Positions 9,895 through 18,203 of a DNA stretch of 64,000 nt are shown here, one piece after another. The position numbers were made by a program, and so were the translations under genes. Source of the DNA: PALSA-612 sp963791225 (GTDB taxonomy: Bacteria; Actinomycetota; Thermoleophilia; Gaiellales; Gaiellaceae); the NCBI GenBank assembly GCA_963791225.1, contig CAWBRV010000003.1, positions 1,364,001 through 1,428,000 on the forward strand, read 5' to 3'. Each line of letters starts with the position of its first letter. Position 1 is the stretch's first letter. The notes below the pieces were generated by a model. The model worked only from the letters and a program-made list of their open reading frames with translations, made no database searches and had not been told where the DNA came from.

Positions 9895-10170
9895 ATGTGC
9901 CGGAACATCAAGACGCTCCACAACTTCGAGCCCCCGGCGACCGAGGACGAGATCAGGGCTGCGGCGACGCAGTATGTGCGCAAGATCAGCGGCTCCGCGA
10001 AGCCGTCGAAGGCGAACGAGGCGGCGTTCGAGCGGGCGGTCGACGAAGTCACCGCGGCCTCGACGCGGCTCCTGAGCGAGCTCGTCACCACGGCGCCTCC
10101 GCGCGACCGCGAGATCGAGGCCGAGCGTGCGCGGGCCCGGGCGCAGAAGCGCTTCGCGCCCGCGGCCTGA
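9895..10170 (+). CDS. DUF2277 family protein
   Basis: A 91-residue protein starting MCRNIKTLHNFEPPAT, the invariant N-terminus of the DUF2277 family, followed by the conserved QYVRKISG and a helical, charged C-terminus. The function of the family is unknown. The start is fixed by this N-terminus. TACATT at 9880-9885 lies 9 nt upstream, so the mRNA may be leaderless or nearly so. The gene is divergent from the MMPL transporter and convergent with the WYL regulator. Confidence 0.88.
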   Translation: MCRNIKTLHNFEPPATEDEIRAAATQYVRKISGSAKPSKANEAAFERAVDEVTAASTRLLSELVTTAPPRDREIEAERARARAQKRFAPAA

Positions 10171-10182
10171 CGTCGCCTCGGT

Positions 10183-11133
10183 TCAGGCCGAGTCGATCAG
10201 CCGGTTCGCAAGCGTTCGCACGCTCGCGCGCAGCTCCTCTGGCTGACGGATCGTGAAGCTGCAGCCGAGCCCGGCAAGCACCCGGGCCGTCCAGTCGAGG
10301 GAGCTCACGCGCATGCGCAGCAACGTTCCCTCTCCCTCGCCCTCGAGCTCCGCGAGCGTTGCCGGCAGGCGGTGCGCCGCCTTCTCGAGCGTGAGGTCGA
10401 GTACGACCTCGACGTCCCACGTCCAGGGCACGCGCGCCAGCGAGCGGCTGACGTGGGCGACGGCGTCGAATCCGTCCGGCGGCGCGTGCGCCGGGAGATC
10501 CGTGACGGTCGGGCGACGCATGCGGTCGATCCGGAACGTGCGCATGTCGTCGCGCCCGTGGTCGTGGGCCGCGAGATACCAGCGTCCGGAGTGGACGACG
10601 AGGCCGTAGGGGCTGAGCTCGCGGTTCGTCTTCTCGCCGCCGAACGACCGGTAGCCGGCGCGGACTCGTCGACGGCGGCGAACGGCGTCGGCCAGCAGGA
10701 GCACGGCGTCACCCGCGACCGGCGCGCCGGTCGTCGCCGGCGCGGTGAAGCCGAGCGTCGTCTCGAGCGCCTCGACGCGGCGCCGTAGCGTGTCCGGCAG
10801 CACGCGGCGGATCTTCGTGAATGCGCCGTCGACCGGCTCCGACGTGGTGTCGAGACCGAGATGGCGTGCGGCGACGAGGCCGAGGACGACGACGACAGCC
10901 TCGTCGTCGTCCAGCATCAGCGGCGGCATCCGGTAACCGGGACGCACGCGATAGCCGCCGCCGACCCCGCGCTGGCCCTCGACCGGAATGCCGAGCTGCT
11001 GCAACGCGGCGACGTACCGCCTGACCGTCCGGCGGTCGATCCCGAGCCTGTCCGAGATCTCCCGACCGGTGGTCAGCGGCCGCGCCTGGAGCAGCTCGAG
11101 GAGTTCCAGCAAACGGGACGTGGGCGCGAGCAC
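10183..11133 (-). CDS. WYL-domain (YafY-type) transcriptional regulator
   Basis: A 316-residue regulator. Residues about 5-60 form an HTH_11/DeoR-like winged helix (LLELLELLQARPLTTGREI, then DRRTVRRYVAALQQLGIPV). The middle and C-terminal parts are a WYL domain, with the characteristic SPYGLVVHSGRWYLAAHD near residue 180 and a C-terminal extension. WYL domains bind ligands or nucleic acid and often act as repressors of adjacent genes. The open frame extends further upstream, but GTG at 11133 gives the usual family N-terminus and clears the intergenic region. It is divergent from the gene at 11222, with the inverted repeat 11170-11188 between them as the likely operator. Confidence 0.85.
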   Translation of the reverse strand: MLAPTSRLLELLELLQARPLTTGREISDRLGIDRRTVRRYVAALQQLGIPVEGQRGVGGGYRVRPGYRMPPLMLDDDEAVVVVLGLVAARHLGLDTTSEPVDGAFTKIRRVLPDTLRRRVEALETTLGFTAPATTGAPVAGDAVLLLADAVRRRRRVRAGYRSFGGEKTNRELSPYGLVVHSGRWYLAAHDHGRDDMRTFRIDRMRRPTVTDLPAHAPPDGFDAVAHVSRSLARVPWTWDVEVVLDLTLEKAAHRLPATLAELEGEGEGTLLRMRVSSLDWTARVLAGLGCSFTIRQPEELRASVRTLANRLIDSA

Positions 11134-11169
11134 GGAGCCAAGTGAAGCAGAGATAGAGGTCAAGAATCG

Positions 11170-11188
11170 CCCTATTTCATCGATAGGG
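11170..11188. promoter_or_regulatory. inverted repeat, probable WYL-regulator operator
   Basis: CCCTAT and ATAGGG form a perfect 6-bp inverted repeat separated by 7 nt, in the gap between the divergent WYL regulator and the gene at 11222. The half-site sequence is AT-richer than its surroundings. The position suits autoregulation and control of the divergent pair; binding is inferred. Confidence 0.5.
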
Positions 11189-11221
11189 TCCCGGTCACGA
11201 CAAACGCAAGGGAGGCGAGTG

Positions 11222-11713
11222 ATGCACGACGCGGTGCTGACCCGGGGGGTGTCCAAGGATTTCGACTTCTGGATCGGCCGTTGGCACGGCCGGAACTGGC
11301 GATTGCGTGAGCGGCTGGCGGGTTGCGACGAGTGGGACGAGTTCGAGTCGATCTCCGTCGCCCGACGGCTGCCCGGCGGGATGGGCAACCAGGACGAGTT
11401 CCGGACCGACTTCGCCGGCGGCTACGTCGGCATGTCCTTCCGCTTCTTCGACTCCGAGACGCAGCAGTGGTCGATCTACTGGGTGGACAGTCGCCATTGC
11501 GGGACGCTCGATCCGCCGGTGGTCGGCGCTTTCTCGGGCGACACCGGCGTCTTCGAAGGCCCGGACACGTTCGAGGGACGGCCGATTCGCGTCCGCTACA
11601 CGTGGTCCCGGGTGTCCACGGGGACGCCCCGGTGGGAGCAGGCGTTCTCCGAGGACGACGGCGAGACGTGGGAGACGAACTTCGTGAGCGAGTTCACACG
11701 GGCCGAGCAATGA
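11222..11713 (+). CDS. DUF1579-like protein
   Basis: A 163-residue soluble protein resembling the DUF1579 family: DFDFWIGRWHGRN near the start, then alternating strands with RFFDSETQQWSIYWVDSR and a C-terminal FVSEFTR. Such proteins form a lipocalin-like beta barrel; no catalytic motif is evident. The start has a good ribosome-binding site (GGGAGGCGAG just upstream). It overlaps the next gene by 4 nt (ATGA) and probably forms a two-gene operon controlled by the divergent WYL regulator. Confidence 0.65.
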   Translation: MHDAVLTRGVSKDFDFWIGRWHGRNWRLRERLAGCDEWDEFESISVARRLPGGMGNQDEFRTDFAGGYVGMSFRFFDSETQQWSIYWVDSRHCGTLDPPVVGAFSGDTGVFEGPDTFEGRPIRVRYTWSRVSTGTPRWEQAFSEDDGETWETNFVSEFTRAEQ

Positions 11714-12216
11714 GCGTCGCCCTCGACCGAGGCGGGCACGTCCGGCCCGACTACCGGCACGCGCGGAAGCTCGCCCGGCCGGCGACGAGCCTCGCCCTCG
11801 GCGACGCGATCCTGAAGTGGTACGACGTCGCTCCGGCCGCGACGCCGGTCCCGCACGGCATCCGGGAGCTGGCCTACGAGGCTCTGTGTCGAGGCTCACG
11901 GGCCGGGGAGCTCGAACTGTCCGGCGACCTCGGCTTCGTCATCCTGCATCGCTGCGGCGAGGACTTCTACTTCCTGCTCGTCTCGACCTGGCGCAACGAC
12001 AACGAGCTCTGGGAGACGGTGTGGGCCAAGGACGGCGACGGGCACGCGACGTTCGAGCCGTGGCCGGTCGACGGGACGCACCGGCCGACCTTCTGCGTGT
12101 GGGAGCTCGGCGTCGTCTGCCACGAGCGGCTGGCCTGGGGCCGGTATCTCTCCTCGTCCCGGGACGACCCGGCGAGAAGCGCGTACCTGCTCGACGGCTA
12201 CGAGGGGGCGGTGTGA
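11710..12216 (+). CDS. conserved hypothetical protein
   Basis: A 168-residue, tryptophan- and acid-rich soluble protein with no signal peptide or membrane helix. Recognisable local pieces are VILHRCGEDFYFLLVSTWRN and FCVWELGVVCHERLAW, but I do not recognise the family. It overlaps the DUF1579-like gene by 4 nt (ATGA), so it is co-translated and probably acts in the same process. It ends about 30 nt before the convergent metallophosphoesterase. Confidence 0.6.
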   Translation: MSVALDRGGHVRPDYRHARKLARPATSLALGDAILKWYDVAPAATPVPHGIRELAYEALCRGSRAGELELSGDLGFVILHRCGEDFYFLLVSTWRNDNELWETVWAKDGDGHATFEPWPVDGTHRPTFCVWELGVVCHERLAWGRYLSSSRDDPARSAYLLDGYEGAV

Positions 12217-12246
12217 GGCCCGCTTCGCCGCCCGCCCTGCCCGGAG

Positions 12247-13047
12247 CTAGCGCGGCTGCCGCGGGAAGCGGCGCGCGGCGACCTGTGTGAACCCGTCGCC
12301 CGCGTAGACGAGCGTCTCGATCGAGATCTCGCCCGCGTCGGTCTCGATCACGTGCAGGCCGCGTGCCTCGCCGCGGCGTCTCGGGCGCGGCTGGCCGAGG
12401 CCGGGCGCGATCGCGACGGTGACGCTTCGTCCCATGCCCGGCTCGACTTCGAACTCCCGCCGCTCGCTCGCCGCCGACTGATGGATGTGGCCGGAGAGGA
12501 TCAGCTCTGCGCCCGCGTCGACGAGGGCCTCGAGGACGCGCGCGCGCCGGGCAACGGGGCGCTTTCGCGACCGCCACGGCGCACCCGTCAGGTGATGGTG
12601 GAGGCAGACGACGCGAAGCGCGCCCGGCGTGCTCTCGGCGAGCCGCGTCGCCGCACGGTCGAGGGCCTCGCCGCTCAGCCCGCCCGACTGGTGGCGCCAG
12701 GGCCGCGCCGAATTGAGGCCGACGACGTGGAGCCCGTCCGAGCCGAACACCGGCTCGGTGGTCTCCCAGCGGCGCTCGAACTCGGCCCAGGGCCGCGTGA
12801 AGCGGGCCGGGAAGCTGTGCGGGACGTCGTGGTTCCCCGGCACGGCGAGGACGGGAGGCCCGAGGCCGTGCAGGAACGCGGCGGCGCGCTCGTGCTCGGC
12901 CGGGCGACCGCGGTGCGTGAGATCGCCGGTGGCCACGATCAGCTGGGGCGCGAGGCGGGAGACCAGCTCGCGCAGCGCGGGCTCGACCGGCTCCTCCTCG
13001 CGCGCGCCGACGTGCAGGTCGGAAAGGTGGATGAGCCGGATTGGCAC
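12247..13047 (-). CDS. metallophosphoesterase (calcineurin-like)
   Basis: A 266-residue enzyme with all five blocks of the calcineurin-like fold: HLSDLHVG at residues 6-13, GDLTHRG near 42, PGNHD near 70, a CLHHHL block near 148 and SGHIHQ near 186. These residues bind two divalent metals and hydrolyse phosphodiesters or monoesters. The length fits the Icc/CpdA-like branch (cAMP phosphodiesterase), but the substrate is not determined. It is divergent from the small membrane protein at 13075 with only 27 nt between the starts. Confidence 0.88.
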   Translation of the reverse strand: MPIRLIHLSDLHVGAREEEPVEPALRELVSRLAPQLIVATGDLTHRGRPAEHERAAAFLHGLGPPVLAVPGNHDVPHSFPARFTRPWAEFERRWETTEPVFGSDGLHVVGLNSARPWRHQSGGLSGEALDRAATRLAESTPGALRVVCLHHHLTGAPWRSRKRPVARRARVLEALVDAGAELILSGHIHQSAASERREFEVEPGMGRSVTVAIAPGLGQPRPRRRGEARGLHVIETDAGEISIETLVYAGDGFTQVAARRFPRQPR

Positions 13048-13074
13048 GACCGGAGCACGCTATACACTCATCGC

Positions 13075-13320
13075 ATGAACGAGCCGACCGAGCTCTTCGA
13101 CGATCTCTACCTCGGGCTGCGTGCCGGAGGCGCCATTCGCAAGCGGCGCCGCGGCGAATCGCTGACCTCGGAGGAGGAGGCCGTGCTCACCCGCTGGCAG
13201 CGTCTCTCCCAGTGGCGCAAGACGATCGCGATCGGCGCCTTCGCCGTCGGCACGTTCGGACTCGGCTTTACCCTCGGGGGCATCGTCTTCAGCCGCCGCG
13301 GCAAGCGCGAAGCCGTCTAG
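13075..13320 (+). CDS. small single-pass membrane protein
   Basis: An 81-residue protein with a charged N-terminal half (RKRRRGESLTSEEEAV) and one glycine-rich transmembrane helix at about 50-71, ending in a basic tail. No family is recognised. TACACT at 13063-13068 lies 6 nt before the ATG, so the mRNA should be leaderless. It faces the membrane-protein gene at 13360 tail to tail across a hairpin. Confidence 0.6.
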   Translation: MNEPTELFDDLYLGLRAGGAIRKRRRGESLTSEEEAVLTRWQRLSQWRKTIAIGAFAVGTFGLGFTLGGIVFSRRGKREAV

Positions 13321-13328
13321 CGGCTGCC

Positions 13329-13376
13329 ACTGCTCAACCGGCTCAACTGCTCAACCGGCTCAGCTGCCGAGCCGGT
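13329..13376. repeat. 17-bp tandem repeat and hairpin between convergent genes
   Basis: A 17-bp unit starting ACTGCTCAACCGG occurs twice in direct succession (13329-13345 and 13346-13362). The second copy supplies ACCGGCTC (13354-13361), which pairs perfectly with GAGCCGGT (13369-13376) across a 7-nt loop; the first copy offers an alternative left arm. The hairpin overlaps the last codons of the minus-strand gene. It may end transcription from both sides, but there is no T-run. Confidence 0.45.
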
Positions 13377-13539
13377 CCCACTCGCGGCGCGCGAAGTACG
13401 CGCAGACGGCAGTCGCCGGAGCCGTGCCGAAGATCGTGTACCAGTAGCCCTTGGCGAGGAGCAGGATCGCGATCGCGAACTCCACCACGCCCACCGCCAC
13501 CCACCAGGCGAGCGCCGGCGACCATCGGCGTCCGTGCAC
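13360..13539 (-). CDS. small two-helix membrane protein
   Basis: A 59-residue protein starting with GTG at 13539, only 2 nt after the stop codon of the MprF-like gene, so it is read as its downstream partner. Residues about 7-27 (WSPALAWWVAVGVVEFAIAI) and about 30-48 are hydrophobic, followed by a charged end (FARREWDRLGS). The open frame extends into the upstream gene, but the tight junction supports this start. Function unknown. Confidence 0.55.
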   Translation of the reverse strand: MHGRRWSPALAWWVAVGVVEFAIAILLLAKGYWYTIFGTAPATAVCAYFARREWDRLGS

Positions 13540-13541
13540 CG

Positions 13542-15440
13542 CTAGCGGATCGCGGGCTTCGGGAGCTGTCCCTCGGCCCACATCACGGCGAGCCCCACCC
13601 GAGGCAGCCGGCGGGCACGCTCGTACACGAGGTACCGGGGCTCCCACCGGGGCTGGAACTTCGCGTTGAAGCGGTACAGGCTCTCGAGCTGGAAGTACGG
13701 ATTCGCGAGCCGGGCGAGACGGCCGACGGCGCGCTCGGCCGGGTTGCGCGGACGGTGCATGAAGCGGGCGAAGGCGGCGAAGTTCAGCGACAGCTCCTCC
13801 ACGTCTTCGGCACGAAGCAGCTGTATCGCCCGCACGACGAGGAACTCCATCAGCCCGTTCGGCGTCTCGCGGTCGCGCCGCATCGCCGCGAGGGACATGG
13901 CCGCACGGCCGTAGGAGGGCACGAAGTGGAGATAGCCTCGAACGCGGCCGTCGGCGTCTCGCGCGAGCACGACGCTCCCGTCGCGGCGGTCCGCGCAGCG
14001 CAGCGCGTCCATTGCCATCGAGAAGCCGCGCTCCGACGCCCCATCGCGCCAGAGGCTGGAGACGTGCTCGAGTTCGGCGGCGGTTGCGTCGTCGAGATCG
14101 TCGACCTTGACGAGCGACGCGTCGTAGCCGGCGCTCTCGAGCCGCGAGACGGACTGGCGCACCTTGCGGATCGACCGGCCCTCCAGCGAGAAGGTGCCCG
14201 TGTCGACGATCGCCTCGTCGCCCACGTACATCGTCCGCAGCCCGGCTTCGCGCCAGAGCGGGAGCATCCGCTCGCTGGCGCCGAGTGCTGCGAGCTCGAG
14301 CCCGTGCGCCTCGGAATGGCGGCAGACCGCGGCCGCGAGCGCGGGCAGCGCGTCTTCCGGCCCGATCGGGTCTCCGGAGACGAGGAGAACGCCGTTCTCG
14401 ATCCGGTAGCCGACGAAGGCGCTCCGGTCGGGTGAGAACAGGTAGTGCGTGTCGCGCCTGAGCTTGAAGTAGGCGAGCGTGTCCGTTCCGTGGCGCCGCA
14501 CGAGCTCGGCGGCGCTGCGCCGGACCTGCGGGTTGGGCAGGCTGCGCGGAGCCGCGAGTGGCCGGAAGACGACGTAGGCGATCGCGACGAGCGAGAGCAC
14601 GCCGAGCAGCCCCGCGCCGAGCGGGACCCAGGCGAGCTTGTGGCCGAAATGGATCGGGCCGCTGTCGAGCAGCAGCAGGTCGGCGGCCTCACGGCGGATC
14701 GTCGTGAAGCCGGAATGGGGCGCGGCCACGAAGGCGGCGCAGGCCGTCAGCAGGTAGGCGCCGAGCACGATCCCGGGGACGCGCCAGGCGGCCCCGCGGA
14801 GGCGGATCGGGTCGTGTCGGACGTAGAAGGCGTCTCGTCCCCACCAGAGCAGCCCGGCGACGAGGAAGGACAGGGTGGCCTCCTCGAAGTCGAGGCCCTT
14901 CAGCAGGTCGAAGGCACCGAGCAGCAGGAGGAAAGCGACCGCCGCGTGCAACGCGCGCCGTCGGCGCCGGGCGAGGTAGAAGGCGGTCACGATCAGCGCC
15001 GCGCTCGCCGGCAGCGTCAGCGCGTGGAAGACGGGCAGCGCCGTCACCGGCTCGACCTGCAGGAGCAGGTGGCCGCGCCAGGAGACGTTCGGCGTCAGGG
15101 CCGAGCAGACGTTGACGACCCCTGTGATCGCCGCCGCTGCGGCCGCGAGGCCGGGCAGGCTGTCGCCGCGGCGGACGTCGCGGAGCGCGGCCACGCGCCT
15201 GTGCACGAGCGGACGCCACGAGGCCGTGTCGCGGCGGGACGGAAAGAGGTCGTTCCAGTCCTTGACGACGAGCCAGCACGCGAGCAGCGCGAGCAGGGCC
15301 GCGCCCGCGGTGTCGACCACTTCGCTCAGCCGCAGCACGCAAGCGAGGCCGGCGACGCCGACGCCGAGCTGCCACTCGTGGATACGCCGTCCGAGCACAC
15401 GCACGCGCGGGCCAAGCTGGTGGCGTTCGAGGGTGATCAC
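13542..15440 (-). CDS. MprF-like phosphatidylglycerol lysyltransferase (DUF2156)
   Basis: A 632-residue protein with an N-terminal membrane half (about seven helices up to residue 300) and a C-terminal DUF2156 domain of GNAT fold (about 310-610: FKLRRDTHYLFSPDRSAFVGYR, GDPIGP, then LRTMYVGDEAIVD and FSLEGRSIRKVRQSV). This layout is that of MprF/LysX-type enzymes that transfer an amino acid from charged tRNA to phosphatidylglycerol, reducing negative surface charge and giving resistance to cationic peptides. There is no lysyl-tRNA synthetase domain, unlike mycobacterial LysX. Which amino acid is transferred is not visible. It sits in a minus-strand run of membrane-protein genes. Confidence 0.85.
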   Translation of the reverse strand: MITLERHQLGPRVRVLGRRIHEWQLGVGVAGLACVLRLSEVVDTAGAALLALLACWLVVKDWNDLFPSRRDTASWRPLVHRRVAALRDVRRGDSLPGLAAAAAAITGVVNVCSALTPNVSWRGHLLLQVEPVTALPVFHALTLPASAALIVTAFYLARRRRRALHAAVAFLLLLGAFDLLKGLDFEEATLSFLVAGLLWWGRDAFYVRHDPIRLRGAAWRVPGIVLGAYLLTACAAFVAAPHSGFTTIRREAADLLLLDSGPIHFGHKLAWVPLGAGLLGVLSLVAIAYVVFRPLAAPRSLPNPQVRRSAAELVRRHGTDTLAYFKLRRDTHYLFSPDRSAFVGYRIENGVLLVSGDPIGPEDALPALAAAVCRHSEAHGLELAALGASERMLPLWREAGLRTMYVGDEAIVDTGTFSLEGRSIRKVRQSVSRLESAGYDASLVKVDDLDDATAAELEHVSSLWRDGASERGFSMAMDALRCADRRDGSVVLARDADGRVRGYLHFVPSYGRAAMSLAAMRRDRETPNGLMEFLVVRAIQLLRAEDVEELSLNFAAFARFMHRPRNPAERAVGRLARLANPYFQLESLYRFNAKFQPRWEPRYLVYERARRLPRVGLAVMWAEGQLPKPAIR

Positions 15441-15470
15441 TGTTCCGGGTCCGGGCGGCGCGGAGTGCGC

Positions 15471-15899
15471 CTACAGTAGCCTGAATCGGCGGACGGCAAG
15501 CCGGGCATTAGCCCTGAGCCACTCGGTTCGGCCCGTCGCGAGCAGGAAGCAGACGACGGCCAGCGGCAGCTCCCCGAACACGGCGAGCAGGATCGCGATC
15601 TCGAGATCGCTCCCGGACGAGGACGTCAGCAGGTCGAACCAGGCATCGCAGAGAAGGAGCGTGCCGCTGACGGCCGCGAGGCCGCGGACGATGTCCCGCC
15701 GCCGCACCGATGCATAGGCGGTCGCGAGCAGCGACAGCGCCAGGATCACGTCGAAGCCGGTCCAGGCGGCGTCCCAGTGGTTGGCGACGTGCCGGGACGG
15801 CAGCATCTGCCCGAGCGCGATCGCCCACGGGATCAGGACGACCGCCGCGACGGCGAGCACCGCGGCCGGCCAGTTGCGGCGGAGGTCGAACCGCTCCAC
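15471..15899 (-). CDS. four-helix membrane protein
   Basis: A 142-residue integral membrane protein with four predicted helices (about 12-31, 47-63, 72-90 and 100-123). Notable local sequence is NHWDAAWTGFDVILAL and LLLCDAWFDLLTS, a pattern seen in uncharacterised actinobacterial membrane proteins. No catalytic motif is evident. It lies 30 nt upstream of the MprF-like gene on the same strand and may be co-transcribed with it. Confidence 0.65.
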   Translation of the reverse strand: MERFDLRRNWPAAVLAVAAVVLIPWAIALGQMLPSRHVANHWDAAWTGFDVILALSLLATAYASVRRRDIVRGLAAVSGTLLLCDAWFDLLTSSSGSDLEIAILLAVFGELPLAVVCFLLATGRTEWLRANARLAVRRFRLL

Positions 15900-15935
15900 G
15901 TTCCGACGATAGCCGAACGCCCGGCGACGGCAAGG

Positions 15936-17213
15936 TCATCCCGCGGGTGGGAGCCTCGAGATCTCACGCACATGCCGGAGATGCCGTGTCGCGACGACCT
16001 CGACGATCTCGCCCTGTTCGAGGAGGCAGTAGAGCGACGGATCGACGACGAATGCTCGGATCCGGGCCGCGCCGCCGTTGTCGACGGCGACGAAGTGGCG
16101 CTTGTTCTTGTCTCCGAGAATGCGAAGACGAAGGATCTCGCCGCGAACGGTCATCGGCGAGCCCGCCAGGTCCGCGAGCGCCCTGCCGACCACGATCACC
16201 GCGGCGCCGGCGCCGATCGCCGGCGGGACGAGGAACGGCGCCGCGAGCGCGAGATTCGCGTTCCCGAGCGGCCCGGCGGCGGCGAGGAGGATGAAACCCG
16301 ACACGACGCCGGCGGCCGCTCCGCCGAGGAGCGCGAACACGGGGCTCAGGCCCCAGCCGAGCGGGAACACCGTGGGGTACTCGACGCGAACGGCGCGCCA
16401 CCGGTCGCCGTAGGAGCTCCAGGCGCGCGAGTCGGACTCGGCCCCCATCGGGATCGGCCGGACGGCGCCGGGCGCGACACCGAGCGCCGCGCCGTAAGCG
16501 AGGTAGCGCTTCCAGAGACCGACCGTGATCGGCGGCAGCGTCGCGAACACCTCGTCCTCGCGCAGGGCTGCCCGCACGCCGAGCCAGCGCGTCGCCGACG
16601 CGAGGCCGGCGGGCGTCTCCCGCTGCGTGCGGCGTGTCACGACCGCGACGACAAGCGCGGCACTCGCGACGAACACGATCCCGGCGACCCCCGACGAGTG
16701 CCCGGCGGCGCGCCCCCAGAGGACGCCGGGAACGAGCGAGCCGGCGAATAGCCCGAGCACGAGCTTCCCGTCCGCGATCGACCTGCAGAGGCCGCGCTGC
16801 CGCGCGTCGGCGACTACCTCCTTGTCGAACGCCTTGCGCCAACCCTGCGCCTCGCTCTCGGGGCCGCTCGTCAGCGCCTCCGGCGGCACGACGCCGCCGC
16901 TCATCCGGTCGCGCAGGAGCTCGACGACGCGCTGTTCGTACGGCGTCAGGGTGTCGGGCACGGTGCCAAGGCGGCAGACGAACACGTTCGGCCCGCGATG
17001 CTCGAGAGCGACGACGCCCCGCGCGGCCAGGTCGAGCAGGGTCGCCGGCAACGCGTCCGGAGTCACCTCGAATCCGTGCGTGAGGAAGTTGACGACTGCG
17101 GGCGGCTCGGGCGCGGGCGGGAGATCGAGCGTCGGCTTGCCCTCCGGCGGCGTCGCCGGCCGGCGACGAAGGATGAGCACGCCGAACGCCGCGAGCCACG
17201 CTGCGGAGGCCAC
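15936..17213 (-). CDS. DUF2207-like membrane protein
   Basis: A 425-residue protein with an N-terminal helix, a cytoplasmic winged-helix-like segment (LPATLLDLAARGVVALEH and YEQRVVELLRDRM, typical of DUF2207 proteins), a pair of central helices near 150-190, and a glycine-rich helical pair near 300-350. The family is uncharacterised but widespread in actinobacteria as an integral membrane protein, often longer at the N-terminus than here; the extracytoplasmic N-terminal domain of the full family is absent. It is divergent from the PH-domain gene. Confidence 0.65.
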   Translation of the reverse strand: MASAAWLAAFGVLILRRRPATPPEGKPTLDLPPAPEPPAVVNFLTHGFEVTPDALPATLLDLAARGVVALEHRGPNVFVCRLGTVPDTLTPYEQRVVELLRDRMSGGVVPPEALTSGPESEAQGWRKAFDKEVVADARQRGLCRSIADGKLVLGLFAGSLVPGVLWGRAAGHSSGVAGIVFVASAALVVAVVTRRTQRETPAGLASATRWLGVRAALREDEVFATLPPITVGLWKRYLAYGAALGVAPGAVRPIPMGAESDSRAWSSYGDRWRAVRVEYPTVFPLGWGLSPVFALLGGAAAGVVSGFILLAAAGPLGNANLALAAPFLVPPAIGAGAAVIVVGRALADLAGSPMTVRGEILRLRILGDKNKRHFVAVDNGGAARIRAFVVDPSLYCLLEQGEIVEVVATRHLRHVREISRLPPAG

Positions 17214-17321
17214 GATCGCGACGACGAGAGTGCCCCTGTCCGTGCGGCGAGACTAGCTCGGGCGCCGGAGGGCCGGCCGGCGGCCGCAGGATTGGCGCCG
17301 TCGCCGCCGAAGCGGTCCCGC

Positions 17322-17747
17322 GTGGGGATCCGCCCCGAGGAGCGCGTCTGCCTCGACGCCCGCAGGCACAGCGTGTCGCTCTTCCGGCCGCTCTCACGGG
17401 CGGTGCTGTTCTCCGTCGCGGGCGTCTTCCTGCTGATTCTTCCGTGGCCCGCGCCCGTGGCCGGAGCGATCGTCCAGGCCGTCGCCGCCGTGACCGCACT
17501 CGTCGCCGTCGTGCGCTGGGACCGGACCCGCTTCGTCGTCACGACGGAGAAGGTCTTCCTCGTCCACGGCGTGCTGCACCGCCGCGCCTCCGCCGTGATG
17601 CTCGGGTCGCTCCGCGTCGTCTCCCTCGACCAGTCGCTGCCCGGGCGGATGCTCGGCTACGGGACGATCCAGGCGGGTCCGCTCGAGGTCGAGTACGTGC
17701 CCGACGCGGGCCATGTGCGCGACCTCGTCGAGCGCCTCGCCGCCTAG
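17322..17747 (+). CDS. PH-domain membrane protein (bPH2/YdbT-like)
   Basis: A 141-residue protein: a short N-terminal strand (RPEERVCLDARRH), two hydrophobic segments (about 25-60), then a bacterial PH domain typical of YdbS/YdbT proteins (RTRFVVTTEKVFLVHGVLHRR, later LPGRMLGYGTIQAG). These proteins are membrane-bound and of unknown role. GTG at 17322 is taken as the start because it directly precedes the recognisable N-terminal strand; a TTG 30 nt earlier is an alternative. The C-terminus ends within VRDLVERLAA as in relatives. Confidence 0.7.
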   Translation: MGIRPEERVCLDARRHSVSLFRPLSRAVLFSVAGVFLLILPWPAPVAGAIVQAVAAVTALVAVVRWDRTRFVVTTEKVFLVHGVLHRRASAVMLGSLRVVSLDQSLPGRMLGYGTIQAGPLEVEYVPDAGHVRDLVERLAA

Positions 17748-17769
17748 GAGGGTGCCGCGCCGTCCACGG

Positions 17770-18202
17770 CTAGCGCACGGCGACATACGTTCCTCGGATA
17801 GCGCCGCCGGGCGAGCGCAGCGAGCAGGCGAGCCTGAGGACCGTTCGTCCGGGCCGGATGCCGACGGTCAGCGTGCGCGGCGTGGGGTCGACTGCGAACC
17901 GTCTGCCGGCGATCGTGAACGTCGCCGGCGCGGTCGACGCGACCACGATCCCGAACGCTCCGCGCGCGGCGTGACACTTTCAGCGGCGCCTGGAAGACGA
18001 GGTAGTGCGCGAGGATCGCGTCGACGCGCAGTGGCAGGACCGCCTGCGACGAGCGCCCGTGCGAGTCGGTGGCGACGAGGCGGATCGTCGTCTTGCCGGC
18101 GACGACACCTGCATCCGTTACGAGTTCGCCGCGACCGATCAGTCGTTTGCCGACGTGCCACCTGAGATGCCCTCCGGTCAGCGGCCTGTCGGCGTCATCC
18201 CC
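17770..18202 (-). pseudogene. 3' remnant of a secreted protein with Ig-like domain
   Basis: The minus strand carries about 140 codons of plausible protein sequence without a start. From 18202 downward one frame reads through KTTIRLVATDSHGRSSQAVL and LRVDAILAHYLVFQAPLK, which resembles a bacterial Ig-like domain and its connector. Near 17980 the frame must shift by one base, after which it continues as ARGAFGIVVASTAPATFTI and LTVGIRPGRTVLRLACSLR to a TAG at 17770. An in-frame TGA at 18203-18205 closes it upstream, and no N-terminal part follows. So this is the tail of a larger extracellular protein that has lost its 5' end and gained a frameshift. The parent family is not certain. Confidence 0.5.
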
Positions 18203-18203
18203 T

